DNA from: Pseudomonadales bacterium
GTDB taxonomy: Bacteria; Pseudomonadota; Gammaproteobacteria; Pseudomonadales; Azotimanducaceae
Assembly (NCBI GenBank): GCA_016779385.1
Contig: JADHNT010000012.1
Coordinates: 1-40,751, forward strand
Length of the DNA: 40,751 nucleotides
Reading direction: 5' to 3'
The translations under genes and the position numbers were made by a program. Position 1 is the first letter of the stretch. Every line of letters starts with the position of its first letter. Positions 17,519 to 26,615 of the stretch are shown one piece after another. The notes beneath the pieces are model-generated. The model searched no databases and was not told the origin of the DNA. It saw only the letters and a list, made by a program, of their open reading frames with translations.

Positions 17519-17533
17519 GGGGCCGTTGGCCCC
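17519..17533 (-). other. GC-rich hairpin after the leu leader peptide
   Basis: Nine bases after the leader stop the minus strand reads GGGGCC-AAC-GGCCCC, a perfect 6-bp stem with a 3-base loop. It is followed by CTAAAACC, not a T-run, so a canonical intrinsic terminator is not shown. GGGGC earlier in the leader could pair with its GCCCC arm and give an alternative structure. Confidence 0.45.
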
Positions 17534-17541
17534 GGAGCGAG

Positions 17542-17643
17542 TTAGTTAGCCGGCAGCGCCGGCAGTCGTAGTAGGGCGCACAGCCCCGCCCTGCGCAGGG
17601 GCGCAGAAGCGGTGAGTTGCTGGCGATTCGGGCGGTGAGCCAC
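17542..17643 (-). CDS. Putative leucine-rich leader peptide of leuA (attenuator)
   Basis: A 33-codon frame starts with GTG at 17643, has AGGGAG 7 bases upstream, and ends with TAA at 17542. It contains seven Leu codons out of 33, including two adjacent CTA codons (24 and 25), which are typically rare, and the tail reads LCALLRLPALPAN. It lies in the 271-base gap between purT and leuA, after a candidate promoter and before a GC hairpin. Leader peptides rich in the end-product amino acid are known upstream of leu operons, where ribosome stalling on Leu codons controls read-through. I infer the same role here; a chance frame is possible. Confidence 0.6.
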   Translation of the reverse strand: MAHRPNRQQLTASAPLRRAGLCALLRLPALPAN

Positions 17644-17669
17644 GACGTCTCTCCCTAAAAACGATTTCA

Positions 17670-17699
17670 ACGCTAGCACCGCGCGCTCCGCCGGCGCAA
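17670..17699 (-). promoter_or_regulatory. Candidate promoter of the leuA leader
   Basis: The minus strand has TTGCGC (17699-17694) and an extended -10 TGC-TAGCGT (-10 hexamer 17675-17670), spaced 18 bases. Transcription would start near 17663, about 20 bases before the leader peptide start and just before its ribosome-binding site. purT ends only 24 bases upstream of the -35. Confidence 0.5.
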
Positions 17700-17722
17700 G
17701 GCGCCGAAGGGTTCGGGCGGCC

Positions 17723-18934
17723 CTAGGCTTCGGGCTGGATCGCCGCGATCACACTACGCGCGCGCGCCCGGGCCTCATCAACAGCAGCACCCAGGGCCAG
17801 GGCCACACCGAGGCGGCGCCGACCCGCCAGGTCAGGCTTTCCGAACAAGCGCAGGTCACTCGTGGGCACGGCCAGTGCCTGCGCAAGATTGCCGAGCCGG
17901 GGCGCCATGCCCTCCCCTTCCAGGAGCAGCACCGCGGACGCCGCCGGACCCCGGGATTCAAGGCCCGGGATCGGAAGGCCCAGGATCGCCCGGGCATGCA
18001 GTTCAAACTCCGAAAGGCTTTGGGAAAGGAGAGTGACGAGACCCGTATCATGGGGCCGGGGGGAGACTTCGCTAAACCAAACTTCATCCCCCTTGATGAA
18101 GAATTCCACCCCAAACAGCCCGAAGCCTCCGAGGGCCTCCGTAACGGCGGCGGCGTAGGCCTTCGCCTTCTCCAAGGCCGCCGGGGCCATGGGCTGGGGC
18201 TGCCAGGATTCCCGGTAATCGCCGTCCACCTGCACGTGGCCAATGGGATCGCAAAACAGCGTTCCATCCCGGTGGCGGACCGTGAGCAGGGTGATCTCGT
18301 AGTCGAAGTCGATAAAACCTTCGACAATGACGCTTTGTCCTGAACCCCGGGAGCCTTCCCGGGCGTAGCGCCAGGCGGCCGCGGCGTCCTCAGGCCCCTT
18401 GAGGGTGGACTGCCCTTTCCCGGAGGAGCTCATTACCGGCTTCACCACGCAGGGGTAGCCCACGGCCGCCAGCGCTTCCTGGAAGCCCTCTTCGGAATCG
18501 GCGAAGCGGTAGGGCGAAGTTGGCAGGGCCAGCGTTTCCGCCGCCAGGCGCCGAATGCCTTCCCGGTTCATGGTGAGCTGAGCCGCGCGGGCCGTGGGGA
18601 CTACGGTGAAGCCCTCCCCTTCCAGGGTCACGAGCGCCGAAGTGGCGATGGCCTCGATCTCGGGAACGATGAGGTCGGGCTTTTCGCTACGAAGCACGGC
18701 CAGCAGCTGGGCCTCGTCGGTCATGGGCAGCACGTGGGATCGGTGGGCCACCTGCATGGCCGGGGCGTCGGCGTAGCGATCCAGCGCAATGACTTCGCAG
18801 CCCAAGCGCTGCAGCGCGATGGCCACTTCCTTGCCCAGCTCGCCGGCGCCGCAAAGGGCTACCCGGCAGGCCCGGGGCGTTCCCGGCGCACCCCAGCCCC
18901 GCGCTGCCAGCGCTGCTTGTGCTTGCTGTGTCAT
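17723..18934 (-). CDS. purT: Formate-dependent GAR transformylase (phosphoribosylglycinamide formyltransferase 2)
   Basis: PurT uses formate and ATP to formylate GAR in purine synthesis. The 403-residue ATP-grasp protein shows the N-terminal [47 protein letters not shown] and the end block [32 protein letters not shown]. Length is normal. A TGAGGAGGGGCC site, which includes the DUF1289 stop region, precedes the ATG. It follows the DUF1289 gene by 9 bases. Together with purL in this window it supplies two steps of the same pathway, though in different transcription units. Confidence 0.96.
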   Translation of the reverse strand: MTQQAQAALAARGWGAPGTPRACRVALCGAGELGKEVAIALQRLGCEVIALDRYADAPAMQVAHRSHVLPMTDEAQLLAVLRSEKPDLIVPEIEAIATSALVTLEGEGFTVVPTARAAQLTMNREGIRRLAAETLALPTSPYRFADSEEGFQEALAAVGYPCVVKPVMSSSGKGQSTLKGPEDAAAAWRYAREGSRGSGQSVIVEGFIDFDYEITLLTVRHRDGTLFCDPIGHVQVDGDYRESWQPQPMAPAALEKAKAYAAAVTEALGGFGLFGVEFFIKGDEVWFSEVSPRPHDTGLVTLLSQSLSEFELHARAILGLPIPGLESRGPAASAVLLLEGEGMAPRLGNLAQALAVPTSDLRLFGKPDLAGRRRLGVALALGAAVDEARARARSVIAAIQPEA

Positions 18935-18943
18935 GGCCCCTCC

Positions 18944-19138
18944 TCAGGATTCGGGGGAATCAAATAAAACGCCTGCGGCGCGCATGCGCAGAAGGGTCTG
19001 CCGAAGCACGGCGCGGCGCGCCTCATCGTCCAGCGCGATCCAGCGCGTGATTTCCTCGGCGGAGCGATAGCAGCCCTCGCAGAGGTCCTCGGCATTGAGG
19101 ACGCACACCCCAATGCAGGGCGAGGCGACGTTGCTCAT
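18944..19138 (-). CDS. DUF1289 family small Cys-rich protein
   Basis: The 64-residue protein has the DUF1289 pattern SPCIGVCVLNAEDLCEGCYRSAEEITRW: four conserved Cys (CxxxC and CxxC) followed by the Glu-Ile-x-x-Trp segment. The cysteines suggest a metal or Fe-S site, but the function of the family is unknown. The ATG overlaps the stop of the gamma-carbonic anhydrase gene by one base (TAATG), so translation is probably coupled. purT follows 9 bases downstream. Confidence 0.88.
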   Translation of the reverse strand: MSNVASPCIGVCVLNAEDLCEGCYRSAEEITRWIALDDEARRAVLRQTLLRMRAAGVLFDSPES

Positions 19139-19662
19139 TAAGCGATACGCTCAAGCTGCTCGGCATAGCGACGGGCGTTATCCACGTAGTGCCGCGCCCC
19201 GGCCGCCACCATGGCCCCCTGCGCCTCACTAATCGTCCGCACCACTTTCCCCGGAGCCCCCATGACGAGGGAGTTATCGGGGATTTCTTTGCCTTCGGGA
19301 ATCAGGGCCTTGGCCCCGATGATGCAGTTTTTGCCGATCTTGGCGCCGTTCAACACCACGGCTCCGATGCCGATCAAGCTGCCATCGCCGATGGTGCAGC
19401 CGTGAAGCATCACCATGTGGCCCACGGTTACGTCTTCCCCGATGGTCAGGGGCATGCCCGAATCGGTGTGGAGGACACTACCGTCCTGAATGTTGCTGCG
19501 CGCACCCACGCGGATCCAGTCGTTGTCTCCGCGGAGCACGGCGTTCCACCAGATTGACGCGCCTTCCCCCAAGGCGACGCTGCCAATCACCGTGGCGTTT
19601 TCCGCAATCCAATAGGATCCTTCGGTTTCGAGCTGGCGCTCTCCTAAGCGATAAACGGGCAT
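19138..19662 (-). CDS. Gamma-carbonic anhydrase family protein (YrdA-like)
   Basis: The 174-residue left-handed beta-helix protein shows hexapeptide repeats throughout ([38 protein letters not shown]). Three His positions suited to zinc binding are seen at H65 (VLHTD), H82 and H87 ([10 protein letters not shown]). The end [15 protein letters not shown] is typical of YrdA/CaiE-like proteins. Carbonic anhydrase activity is not proven for many members. It is the first gene of a run with DUF1289 and purT, and is divergent from the Nudix gene with 55 bases between starts. Confidence 0.9.
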   Translation of the reverse strand: MPVYRLGERQLETEGSYWIAENATVIGSVALGEGASIWWNAVLRGDNDWIRVGARSNIQDGSVLHTDSGMPLTIGEDVTVGHMVMLHGCTIGDGSLIGIGAVVLNGAKIGKNCIIGAKALIPEGKEIPDNSLVMGAPGKVVRTISEAQGAMVAAGARHYVDNARRYAEQLERIA

Positions 19663-19717
19663 ACTGCCTCCTCTCTAGGATAAGCCGCGATGGTACCACC
19701 GCACCCCGGGAGACCCC

Positions 19718-20275
19718 ATGAACTACTGCGCACAGTGCGCCGCCCCTGTCGACCACCGAATCCCTGAAGGGGACGACCGCCCGCGCTTCGTTTGCCAGCG
19801 CTGCGGCCAGATTCACTATCAGAATCCCCGCATTATCACCGGCGCGCTCCTCACCGCGGGAGAGCAGGTCCTACTCTGCCGCCGGGCCATTGAGCCTCGC
19901 CAAGGGTACTGGACCCTCCCCGCGGGCTTTATGGAGAACGGGGAAGGGGCCGACGCCGGGGCCCTGCGAGAAAGCTGGGAAGAAGCGGAGGCCCAGGGCA
20001 CGCTGACAGGGCTCTATACGGCCTTTAGTCTGCCCCACATCAATCAGCTGTATCTCTTCTTCCGCGGCACCCTAGACCCCGTGGCCTTCGCCCCAGGGTC
20101 GGAAAGCCTCGAGGTGGCGCTCTTTGCCCCGGAGGCCATTCCCTGGGAGGCCCTGGCCTTTCGCGCCGTGGAAAAAACCCTTCGCTATTGGCTCGAGGAC
20201 CGCGCCGCGGGCCACTTCCCGACGCGCCACGAAACCCTCGAGCCCGATCGCCGCTTCGCGCCGCGCAACGGCTAG
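19718..20275 (+). CDS. Nudix hydrolase with N-terminal zinc ribbon
   Basis: The 185-residue protein has a zinc ribbon at the N-terminus (CAQC at 4-7, CQRC at 26-29) followed by a Nudix domain. The Nudix box starts at G70 with E76, R84-E85 and E88-E89, so the metal-binding REx2EE core is present. The last Gly of the consensus is replaced (EEAEA), which I recall as usual in this subgroup. [12 protein letters not shown] and [13 protein letters not shown] also fit it. Substrates are likely nucleotide diphosphate derivatives such as ADP-ribose or FAD, but not determinable here. Its stop overlaps the stop of convergent purL (CTAG). Confidence 0.9.
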   Translation: MNYCAQCAAPVDHRIPEGDDRPRFVCQRCGQIHYQNPRIITGALLTAGEQVLLCRRAIEPRQGYWTLPAGFMENGEGADAGALRESWEEAEAQGTLTGLYTAFSLPHINQLYLFFRGTLDPVAFAPGSESLEVALFAPEAIPWEALAFRAVEKTLRYWLEDRAAGHFPTRHETLEPDRRFAPRNG

Positions 20276-23200
20276 CCCAGGGCCTTCCGGGCGTTCTGGA
20301 ACAGGCGCAGCCAGGGGGAAGGCTCGGGCCAGGCCCGGGGCGCCCAGGATAGCTGGCGCGTCAGGAACACCCGCTCCGGGTGGGGCATCATGATGAGCGT
20401 TCGCCCATCGGCGCTGCACACCCCCGCGGCGGATAGCTCGGAGCCATTGGGATTGCTTGGGTATAGGGTGGCGGCCAGGCCATCCCCATCTACATAGCGC
20501 AAGGCGAGTCCGCCCTGAGCCTGAAGGGCCTGCGCCGCGTCGGCGTGGGCAAAGCTCGCCCGCCCCTCCCCGTGGGCCACGGCCACGGGCAGCACGGAGC
20601 CCACCATATCTGCGAGGAACGGCGAAGGGCTGGCCAGCACCTCCACCTGGGACAGGCGCGCTTCAAACTGCTCCGAGCGGTTTCGCAGAAAGCGCGGCCA
20701 GGCCTCGGCGCCGGGGATCAAGGGCGCGAGGGCCGAAAGCATCTGGCAGCCGTTACAGACGCCGAGGGTGAGGCGATCGGCGTGGGCAAAGTGGGCTTCG
20801 AGTTCGCCCCGAGCCCGGTCGTTAAAGCGCAGGGCCTTCGCCCAGCCCTGCCCCGCCCCGAGCACATCCCCGTAGGAGAAGCCGCCGCACACCGCCAGCA
20901 CCTGGAAGTCCGCCAGGGACGTCCGGCCGCTTTGCAAATCGGAGCTGTGCACGTCCACCGTTTCAAAGCCCGCCCCATGGAAAGCGGCGGCCATCTCGAG
21001 CTGACCGTTTACCCCCTGCTCCCGGAAAATCGCGGCCCGAGGTCGGGCTCCGGTGAGCACGGCCGGCGCGACGGGCTCGGCGCTGGGATCGAAGGTGAGC
21101 GTGGGCCGAAGGGCATGGGCCGAACGCCCAATCGCGTCGTACTCTTCGCGGGCGCAGGTTTCGTCATCCCGGAGCCGCGCCATGTGATAACTGGTTTCCA
21201 TCCAGAGCCGCTCGGCCTCGGCCCGAGTGCGCTTGAGAAGCACGGCCCCTGCGCTGTCGCGCACCACCAGGCGCTCGTCCGCAGTGACGGAACCAAGCAC
21301 CTGGAAGGCCGGGTCCAGGCCAGCGGCCTCAGCTTCGGCACGGAGGCGCGGTACCGCATCTTCGCGGACCTGCAGCACGGCACCGAGCTCTTCGCTAAAG
21401 AGCACGCCCAGAGGGTCCTGCGCCGGCAAGGTCAGATCGAAGCCCGCCCGGGCCGCGATGGCCATCTCTACCACCGTCGCCCAAACGCCGCCGTCGCTGC
21501 GGTCGTGGTAGGCCAAAAGGTCCTCTGCGGCGGCCCAGCGCTGCACCAGCGCAAAAAAGGCTTTGAGGCGGGCGGGATCGGCAAGATCGGGCACTTCATG
21601 GCCGAGCTGGCCATAGGCTTGGGCAAGGCTCGATGCCCCAAGGCGGTTCGCGCCGAAGCCTAAATCGAGGAGCACGAGCGTTGTCGCGCCTTCGCCGAGC
21701 TGAAGCTCCGGGGTCAGGGTGCGGGTGCCGTCCTCGACCGGGGCGAAGGCGGAGATCACCAGGGACAGGGGCGAGGTGACGGCTCGGGCGTCCCCGTCCG
21801 CCTCCCAGCAAGTCTGCATGGACAGGGAATCCTTCCCCACAGGAATGGCAATGCCGAGCTCCGGGCACAGCTCCAGGGCCAGGGCGGTCACCGCTTCGTG
21901 CAGCGCCTGATCTTCCCCGGGGGCGCCGGCAGCGGCCATCCAGTTCGCGGACAGGCGCACGGACTCTAGGCCCGGCACGCGGGCCGCGGCGATATTGGTG
22001 ATCGCTTCCCCGAGGGCCATGCGGGCGGAAGCTGGGGGATTCACCAGAGCCAGCTGCGGCCGCTCCCCGAGGGTCATGGCTTCGCCGCCAAGGTCGTAAA
22101 ACCCCGCGAAGGTAACGGCCACATCGGCCACGGGCACCTGCCAGGGGCCCACCATCTGATCCCGGGCAATGAGGCCCGTGATGCTTCGATCGCCGATGGT
22201 AATGAGGAAACTCTTGGAGCCCACGGCGGGCACGGTGAGCACCCGGTCCGCGGCCTCGGAAAGGTCCACGGCACTGCGATCGAGGGGGTCCGGGGTGCGG
22301 TCGACCCGATCGAACTGCCGGGTCATCTTCGGCGGCTTTCCGAAGAGCACGGGAAGGGGAAGGTCCACCGGAGACGCCCCGAGCAGCGCATCGCCCACCT
22401 GGAGGTGATCTTCCCCTGTGGCCCGCCCCACCACCGCATAGGGGCAGCGCTCGCGCGCGCAGATCTCCGCAAAGCGCGCAAGCGCCGCCTGGGGAATGGC
22501 CAGGACATAGCGCTCCTGTGCTTCGTTACACCAAATTTCCAGGGGGGAAAGACCGGGTTCGGCGGAGGGAATGGCGCGCAGGTCGAAGGCCCCGCCCACG
22601 CCCCCGTCCTTGGCCAGCTCGGGCAAAGCATTGGAAAGCCCGCCGGCGCCGACGTCGTGAATCAGGGAAATGGGATTACCTTCCCCCAGGGCACAACACC
22701 GGTCGATGACTTCCTGGCAGCGACGCTGCATCTCCGGGTTGCCCCGCTGCACGGAGGCAAAGTCCAGGGCCTCCTGGCTGACCCCGGTGGCCATGGAGGA
22801 GGCGGCGCCTCCCCCGAGACCAATGAGCATGGCCGGCCCCCCAAGCAACACCAGTGCATCCCCCGGCGCCAGGGGCAGAGCCTCCACATGCTCAGTGCGC
22901 ATCTGCCCCACGCCCCCAGCCAGCATGATGGGCTTATGGTAGCCCCGGCGCTCTAGGCCCAGGCCCAGATCGACAGTTTGCTCAAAGGCGCGGAAGTAGC
23001 CGAGCAGCGCCGGACGGCCGAACTCATTGTTAAAGGCAGCTGCGCCTAGGGGCCCATCGCGCATGATTTCAAAGGGCGAGGCCATGCGCCCGGGGCGCCC
23101 GTAGGGCGTTTCCCAGGGACGAGGCAGGCCGGGAATGTTTAGGTTAGAAACGGTAAAGCCCGTGAGTCCGGCCTTGGGCTTTGAGCCTCGACCCACGGCC

Positions 23201-24162
23201 CCCTCGTCCCGAATCTCCCCCCCAGAGCCCGTGGCCGCCCCGGGGAAGGGCGCGATAGCCGTGGGATGGTTATGCGTTTCCACCTTCATAAGCAGTGGCA
23301 CTGCCTCTTCCACGAAGCCATAGCGCGGGTCATCGCTGCGCACCCATAACCGCTGGGTTTTCGGGCCCTCGAGGACGGAAGCATTATCGCTATAGGCGGA
23401 CAGAATGCCTTCCCCGTTTACCGCAGCGTAGGTGTGGCGAATCATGGAAAAGAGGGACTGGGGCGCCGTTTCGCCGTCAATAATCCAGTCCGCGTTGAAG
23501 ATCTTGTGTCGGCAATGCTCCGAGTTCGCCTGGGCGAACATCATGAGTTCCGTATCCGTGGGATCCCGGTCGAGGGTCGTGAAGGCCTCCGCAAGATAGG
23601 CGATTTCATCGTCTGACAGGGCAAGGCCCCAGGCGCTGTTGGCTTCGGCAAGAGCCCGCGCGCCCTCCGCCAGCAAAGGCACGGTGCGCAGCGCCCGGGG
23701 CGCCTCGGCCGCAAAGAGAGGAGCACCATCGCTCTCCCAGGGAAGAAGCGCTTCGGTCATGCGATCAAAGAGTGCGGCCGTCACCGCCGCCCGCTCCGCC
23801 TCCGGCAGGGCACCGGCGAAATACCAGCGCACCCCGCGCTCCACCCGCCGGACCGTCCCAAGACCACAGCCGTGAAGAATATCCGTGGCTTTCGTCGACC
23901 AAGGCGACTGCGTTCCCGGCCTCGGTACCACCAGCGCAAGAGGTTCCCAGCCATCGCTAGGCGCCCAGGGCGGCCCCTCAAGGACCTCTTCAAGGCGGCC
24001 CCGCTCCCCTTCGGAAAGCGGGGCATCCACCGCCACAAAGGTGCAGGCCGCTGCGGTCACCGCCGTCAACCCCGGGGCCATGGGCTGAAGCTGCTTCAGC
24101 CAGCGCGCCTGGCGCGCCGCCGTCAGGGTGAGGGGGCCGGCGAGGGAAAACACATCGGTCAT
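20272..24162 (-). CDS. purL: Phosphoribosylformylglycinamidine (FGAM) synthase, single-chain
   Basis: PurL converts FGAR to FGAM using ATP and glutamine. The 1296-residue chain matches the large gammaproteobacterial form (E. coli 1295). Visible blocks include [32 protein letters not shown] and [20 protein letters not shown] in the first synthetase half, [16 protein letters not shown] and GKDSLSMQ in the second, and a C-terminal glutaminase with the nucleophile in GVCNGCQM (about residue 1137) and the AHGEG and PHPERVF triad parts. The start [10 protein letters not shown] follows AGGAG; an in-frame extension of 75 residues overlaps tadA and is rejected. tadA ends 2 bases upstream. Confidence 0.97.
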   Translation of the reverse strand: MTDVFSLAGPLTLTAARQARWLKQLQPMAPGLTAVTAAACTFVAVDAPLSEGERGRLEEVLEGPPWAPSDGWEPLALVVPRPGTQSPWSTKATDILHGCGLGTVRRVERGVRWYFAGALPEAERAAVTAALFDRMTEALLPWESDGAPLFAAEAPRALRTVPLLAEGARALAEANSAWGLALSDDEIAYLAEAFTTLDRDPTDTELMMFAQANSEHCRHKIFNADWIIDGETAPQSLFSMIRHTYAAVNGEGILSAYSDNASVLEGPKTQRLWVRSDDPRYGFVEEAVPLLMKVETHNHPTAIAPFPGAATGSGGEIRDEGAVGRGSKPKAGLTGFTVSNLNIPGLPRPWETPYGRPGRMASPFEIMRDGPLGAAAFNNEFGRPALLGYFRAFEQTVDLGLGLERRGYHKPIMLAGGVGQMRTEHVEALPLAPGDALVLLGGPAMLIGLGGGAASSMATGVSQEALDFASVQRGNPEMQRRCQEVIDRCCALGEGNPISLIHDVGAGGLSNALPELAKDGGVGGAFDLRAIPSAEPGLSPLEIWCNEAQERYVLAIPQAALARFAEICARERCPYAVVGRATGEDHLQVGDALLGASPVDLPLPVLFGKPPKMTRQFDRVDRTPDPLDRSAVDLSEAADRVLTVPAVGSKSFLITIGDRSITGLIARDQMVGPWQVPVADVAVTFAGFYDLGGEAMTLGERPQLALVNPPASARMALGEAITNIAAARVPGLESVRLSANWMAAAGAPGEDQALHEAVTALALELCPELGIAIPVGKDSLSMQTCWEADGDARAVTSPLSLVISAFAPVEDGTRTLTPELQLGEGATTLVLLDLGFGANRLGASSLAQAYGQLGHEVPDLADPARLKAFFALVQRWAAAEDLLAYHDRSDGGVWATVVEMAIAARAGFDLTLPAQDPLGVLFSEELGAVLQVREDAVPRLRAEAEAAGLDPAFQVLGSVTADERLVVRDSAGAVLLKRTRAEAERLWMETSYHMARLRDDETCAREEYDAIGRSAHALRPTLTFDPSAEPVAPAVLTGARPRAAIFREQGVNGQLEMAAAFHGAGFETVDVHSSDLQSGRTSLADFQVLAVCGGFSYGDVLGAGQGWAKALRFNDRARGELEAHFAHADRLTLGVCNGCQMLSALAPLIPGAEAWPRFLRNRSEQFEARLSQVEVLASPSPFLADMVGSVLPVAVAHGEGRASFAHADAAQALQAQGGLALRYVDGDGLAATLYPSNPNGSELSAAGVCSADGRTLIMMPHPERVFLTRQLSWAPRAWPEPSPWLRLFQNARKALG

Positions 24163-24164
24163 GG

Positions 24165-24659
24165 CTAAACAGACTCCTGGGCGCGGGGCGCTTGGCGCCG
24201 AGCGCTGAAAAAAGACCGCAGCAAGGTGGCGGAGGCCTCTCCCAGGAGCCCCTCCTCCACCGCCACCTGGTGATTCATGGCGGCCTGCTCGAGCAGCTGA
24301 AACTGGCTTCGGACGGCACCGGACCGGGGTTCCCGGGTGGCGAAAACCAAACGTTCTACACGAGCATGGATAAGGGCTCCGGCGCACATGGCGCAGGGCT
24401 CAAGGGTGACATAGAGCGTAGTGCCAGGCAGACGATAATTGCCCTCGACCTGCGCTGCGGCCCGAAGCGCAGAGAGCTCCGCGTGGGCACTGGGATCCTG
24501 CGCCCCTATGGGGCCGTTGGCGCCTTCTCCCAAAACAACCTCCCCCCGGGTCAGCACCGCCCCCACCGGGACCTCCCCGGCCTCCGCGGCCGCCTCGGCC
24601 AGGGCCAGGGCCCGGGCCATGCAGGCCTCATCGAAGGCGGAGAACGGCGTCTCAGGCAC
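24165..24659 (-). CDS. tadA: tRNA-specific adenosine deaminase
   Basis: TadA deaminates A34 to inosine in tRNA-Arg. The 164-residue protein has the zinc-binding and catalytic HAE (H59, E61 if started at GTG 24659) and PCAMC (C89, C92), plus EVPVGAVL and [15 protein letters not shown] typical of the family. The start is uncertain: GTG at 24659 and TTG at 24668 both overlap the end of the SMR gene and neither has a clear ribosome-binding site; the first ATG (24620) would remove conserved residues. purL follows after 2 bases. Confidence 0.94.
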   Translation of the reverse strand: MPETPFSAFDEACMARALALAEAAAEAGEVPVGAVLTRGEVVLGEGANGPIGAQDPSAHAELSALRAAAQVEGNYRLPGTTLYVTLEPCAMCAGALIHARVERLVFATREPRSGAVRSQFQLLEQAAMNHQVAVEEGLLGEASATLLRSFFSARRQAPRAQESV

Positions 24660-24978
24660 GGTTGCCAAACCCGTTCACCAGCACCACCCCCACCACAATG
24701 AGGGCGATACCCAGCAGCGCCGGTGGCGTCAAAACCTGACCGAAGGCCAGGCGCCCGATGAGGGTGATCGCCACAATCCCCACGCCGCTCCAGGTGGCGT
24801 AGACCAGAGCGATGGGTAAGGAGGCCAGGGCCAGGGACATAAAATAGAGCGCCAGCAGGTAGCCCCCGGCCATGGTCAAGGTAGGCCCGAGGCGCGTGAA
24901 CTGGGCAGACAGCTGCACGTTGGCCGTGGCCAGCACTTCAAAGGCAATGGAGAGCGCAAGGGCTAGGTAGGCCTTCAC
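24652..24978 (-). CDS. EmrE-like small multidrug resistance (SMR) transporter
   Basis: The 108-residue protein has four transmembrane helices. The key SMR residues match EmrE positions: E14 (proton and drug binding), Y40, Y60 and W63 (YATWSGVGIV). This suggests a proton-coupled exporter of cationic compounds; guanidinium exporters of the same family cannot be excluded. The GTG at 24978 is chosen because GAGGAGG lies 8 bases upstream and the protein then has the standard length. It lies between an AlkA-like glycosylase gene and tadA, with a short overlap into tadA. Confidence 0.92.
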   Translation of the reverse strand: MKAYLALALSIAFEVLATANVQLSAQFTRLGPTLTMAGGYLLALYFMSLALASLPIALVYATWSGVGIVAITLIGRLAFGQVLTPPALLGIALIVVGVVLVNGFGNRA

Positions 24979-24986
24979 CGAGGGAC

Positions 24987-24993
24987 CCTCCTC
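24987..24993 (-). promoter_or_regulatory. Ribosome-binding site fixing the SMR start
   Basis: GAGGAGG lies 8 bases before the GTG at 24978. It rules out a much longer in-frame start at 25431, which would run across the glycosylase gene. Confidence 0.8.
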
Positions 24994-25030
24994 TGGACCG
25001 ACGATAGGGCCATTATGCCAGGGTCCCCGC

Positions 25031-25666
25031 CTAGAGCGGGGCCTCGCTGTAGACCCGCCAGCACAGAAGCGCGAGGGCGCTGCGCTGGGGCGAGAAGGGT
25101 TCGGAGGCGTCCCGCACCTGCCCTTCCGTGGGGCGCGTTTCCCACCCTTGCAGGCGGGCAAAGCCGCCGCGCACGGCAAGATCCCCCGCAGGCCACACAT
25201 CTCGGCGCCCGAGGGAAAAGAGCAGATACATCTGTGCGGACCACACGCCGAAGCCGAGCACGGAGGTGATGGCCTCCACCACCGCCGGGTCTTCCATGCG
25301 CGGCAGGCGGCGCAGGGGCAAGGCGCCCGTCTCCACCGCCACCGCCAGGGCACGGAGGTAGCGAACCTTCTGCCCCGACAGGCCCGCTCCGCGAAGGGTT
25401 TCGTCGGAAGCTGCCAGCACCGCTCCGGCACCGAGCCGCCCTCCCAGGGCCTGGGTAAGGCGCTGACCGATGGCCCGGGCCGCGTGGGTGCTCACCTGCT
25501 GGCCCACGATAATATTCGCCAGGGTGCCAAAGCCCCCGGGGCGAACGCGCCGCTCCGGAGGACCCACGCGCCTAAGGGCCTTGGCTACCGCCGGATGGGC
25601 CGCCGCCAGCGTCGCTAAATCCTCCTCCAGCCAGTGCTGAGGGTGCGCTTTCCCTGACGTCATCAT
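25031..25666 (-). CDS. DNA-3-methyladenine glycosylase, AlkA-like HhH-GPD family
   Basis: The 211-residue protein has the HhH-GPD fold. IIVGQQVST (residues 52-60), the helix-hairpin-helix VLGFGVWSAQMYLLF (136-150) and the catalytic Asp in RRDVWPAGDLAVRGGF (D162, aligned with AlkA D238) are present. It lacks the N-terminal domain of E. coli AlkA, like many short family members. It removes alkylated bases such as 3-methyladenine. Two adjacent ATGs (25666 and 25663) are possible starts; the site upstream is weak and A-rich. The SMR gene starts 52 bases downstream, and OlsB-like starts divergently. Confidence 0.9.
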   Translation of the reverse strand: MMTSGKAHPQHWLEEDLATLAAAHPAVAKALRRVGPPERRVRPGGFGTLANIIVGQQVSTHAARAIGQRLTQALGGRLGAGAVLAASDETLRGAGLSGQKVRYLRALAVAVETGALPLRRLPRMEDPAVVEAITSVLGFGVWSAQMYLLFSLGRRDVWPAGDLAVRGGFARLQGWETRPTEGQVRDASEPFSPQRSALALLCWRVYSEAPL

Positions 25667-25745
25667 TTTTTTATCCCGCTGTCATCGGTCAGTGATCTTA
25701 CGACCGAACACTCCCCTTCGCGAAGCCATTCTAGGGAGTTTTGCC

Positions 25746-26615
25746 ATGACCCCGGCCCTTGAAGCCCCTTTCGTGCCCGCGCTCGCGAGCCCCGTACTGG
25801 CAGAGAACGACGCCTTCGCCGTCCACTGGATTCAGGGGCTTTCCTGCCAAACCCTGGCCGAAGCCCTGGGCTGGGCCCGGGAGCACACCTTCCGAGCCGT
25901 GGGGGAAGGGACCGGACGCCCCTTAGATCTCGACCGCTTTGATCCTCACTACGAGCACCTTCTTCTCATCCATAAGGCGGATCGGCGCCTCGCCGGCGCC
26001 TATCGCCTTGCGCCCCTAAAGCGCGGCCAGGGACTTCGGCACCGCTACTTGCCGACGCTTTTTTGCCTCGAGGACGTTCACCTCGAGGCCCTAGAGGGCG
26101 CTCTCGAGCTCGGTCGTTCCTTCGTATTCCCGACCTATCAGAAGGATCCGGGCGCGCTCTTCCTGCTATGGAAGGGCATCGGTCAGTGCATCGGATTCCA
26201 CCGCGCCAAAAGCCTTCTCGGCCCCGTTTCCGTATCCCGGGACTACGGCCTCCGGGGCCAGGCCCTGCTTGCCCACTGGCTTGGCGCGGGGCGGGACCAA
26301 GCAGTGCTTGCGGGACGCCAGCCCTTGGCCCCGGAGGCCCTTGCCTGGGCCGAAGCGCAGCTCCCCGCGGGCGCGGACCAGCGCGCAGTGGAGGCCGTTC
26401 TCGCCACCCTCCCGGGCGCCCCGGCCAAGATTCCCGTCCTCCTTCGCCACTATTTGGGGCTGGGGGCGCGCGCCCTCGGATCGAACATCGATGGCGCCTT
26501 CGGCAACGCCTTGGACCTTCTGATGCAGGTGGACCTTAGCCAGCTACGCCCTGCGGTGGCCCGTCGCTACCTGGGCTGCGCCGGAGAAAAGACATCCCTC
26601 GGAAGGGCGGCCTAG
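25746..26615 (+). CDS. OlsB-like ornithine N-acyltransferase (GNAT/'hemolysin' family, OlsF C-domain type)
   Basis: The 289-residue protein has the acyl-ACP-dependent N-acyltransferase pattern: AREHTFRAVGEGTG (44-57), LDRFDPHYEHLLL, LAGAYRLAP, ELGRSFVFPTYQ (121-132) and LLWKGIGQ followed by LLGPVSVSRDY. This resembles the N-acyltransferase half of two-domain OlsF and stand-alone OlsB, which make lyso-ornithine lipid. The start MTPALEAP has AGGGAG about 8 bases upstream; an earlier in-frame start at 25692 has none. Its 3' end overlaps the convergent PlsC-domain gene by 80 bases. The substrate amino acid is inferred, not shown. Confidence 0.82.
   Translation: MTPALEAPFVPALASPVLAENDAFAVHWIQGLSCQTLAEALGWAREHTFRAVGEGTGRPLDLDRFDPHYEHLLLIHKADRRLAGAYRLAPLKRGQGLRHRYLPTLFCLEDVHLEALEGALELGRSFVFPTYQKDPGALFLLWKGIGQCIGFHRAKSLLGPVSVSRDYGLRGQALLAHWLGAGRDQAVLAGRQPLAPEALAWAEAQLPAGADQRAVEAVLATLPGAPAKIPVLLRHYLGLGARALGSNIDGAFGNALDLLMQVDLSQLRPAVARRYLGCAGEKTSLGRAA

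Noticed and set aside
20545-21663. Long plus-strand open frame of 372 codons inside purL
   Set aside because: It is antisense to a well-conserved gene; long shadow frames are expected at this GC content and the protein matches nothing I recognise.
20272-24387. purL extended by 75 residues upstream of 24162
   Set aside because: The extension runs through tadA in another frame, is Arg/Gly/Pro-rich, and the chosen ATG has AGGAG and the family N-terminus.
24979-25431. Long N-terminal extension of the SMR transporter
   Set aside because: It overlaps the glycosylase gene in another frame; the GTG at 24978 has GAGGAGG and gives the standard length with E14, Y40, Y60 and W63 in register.
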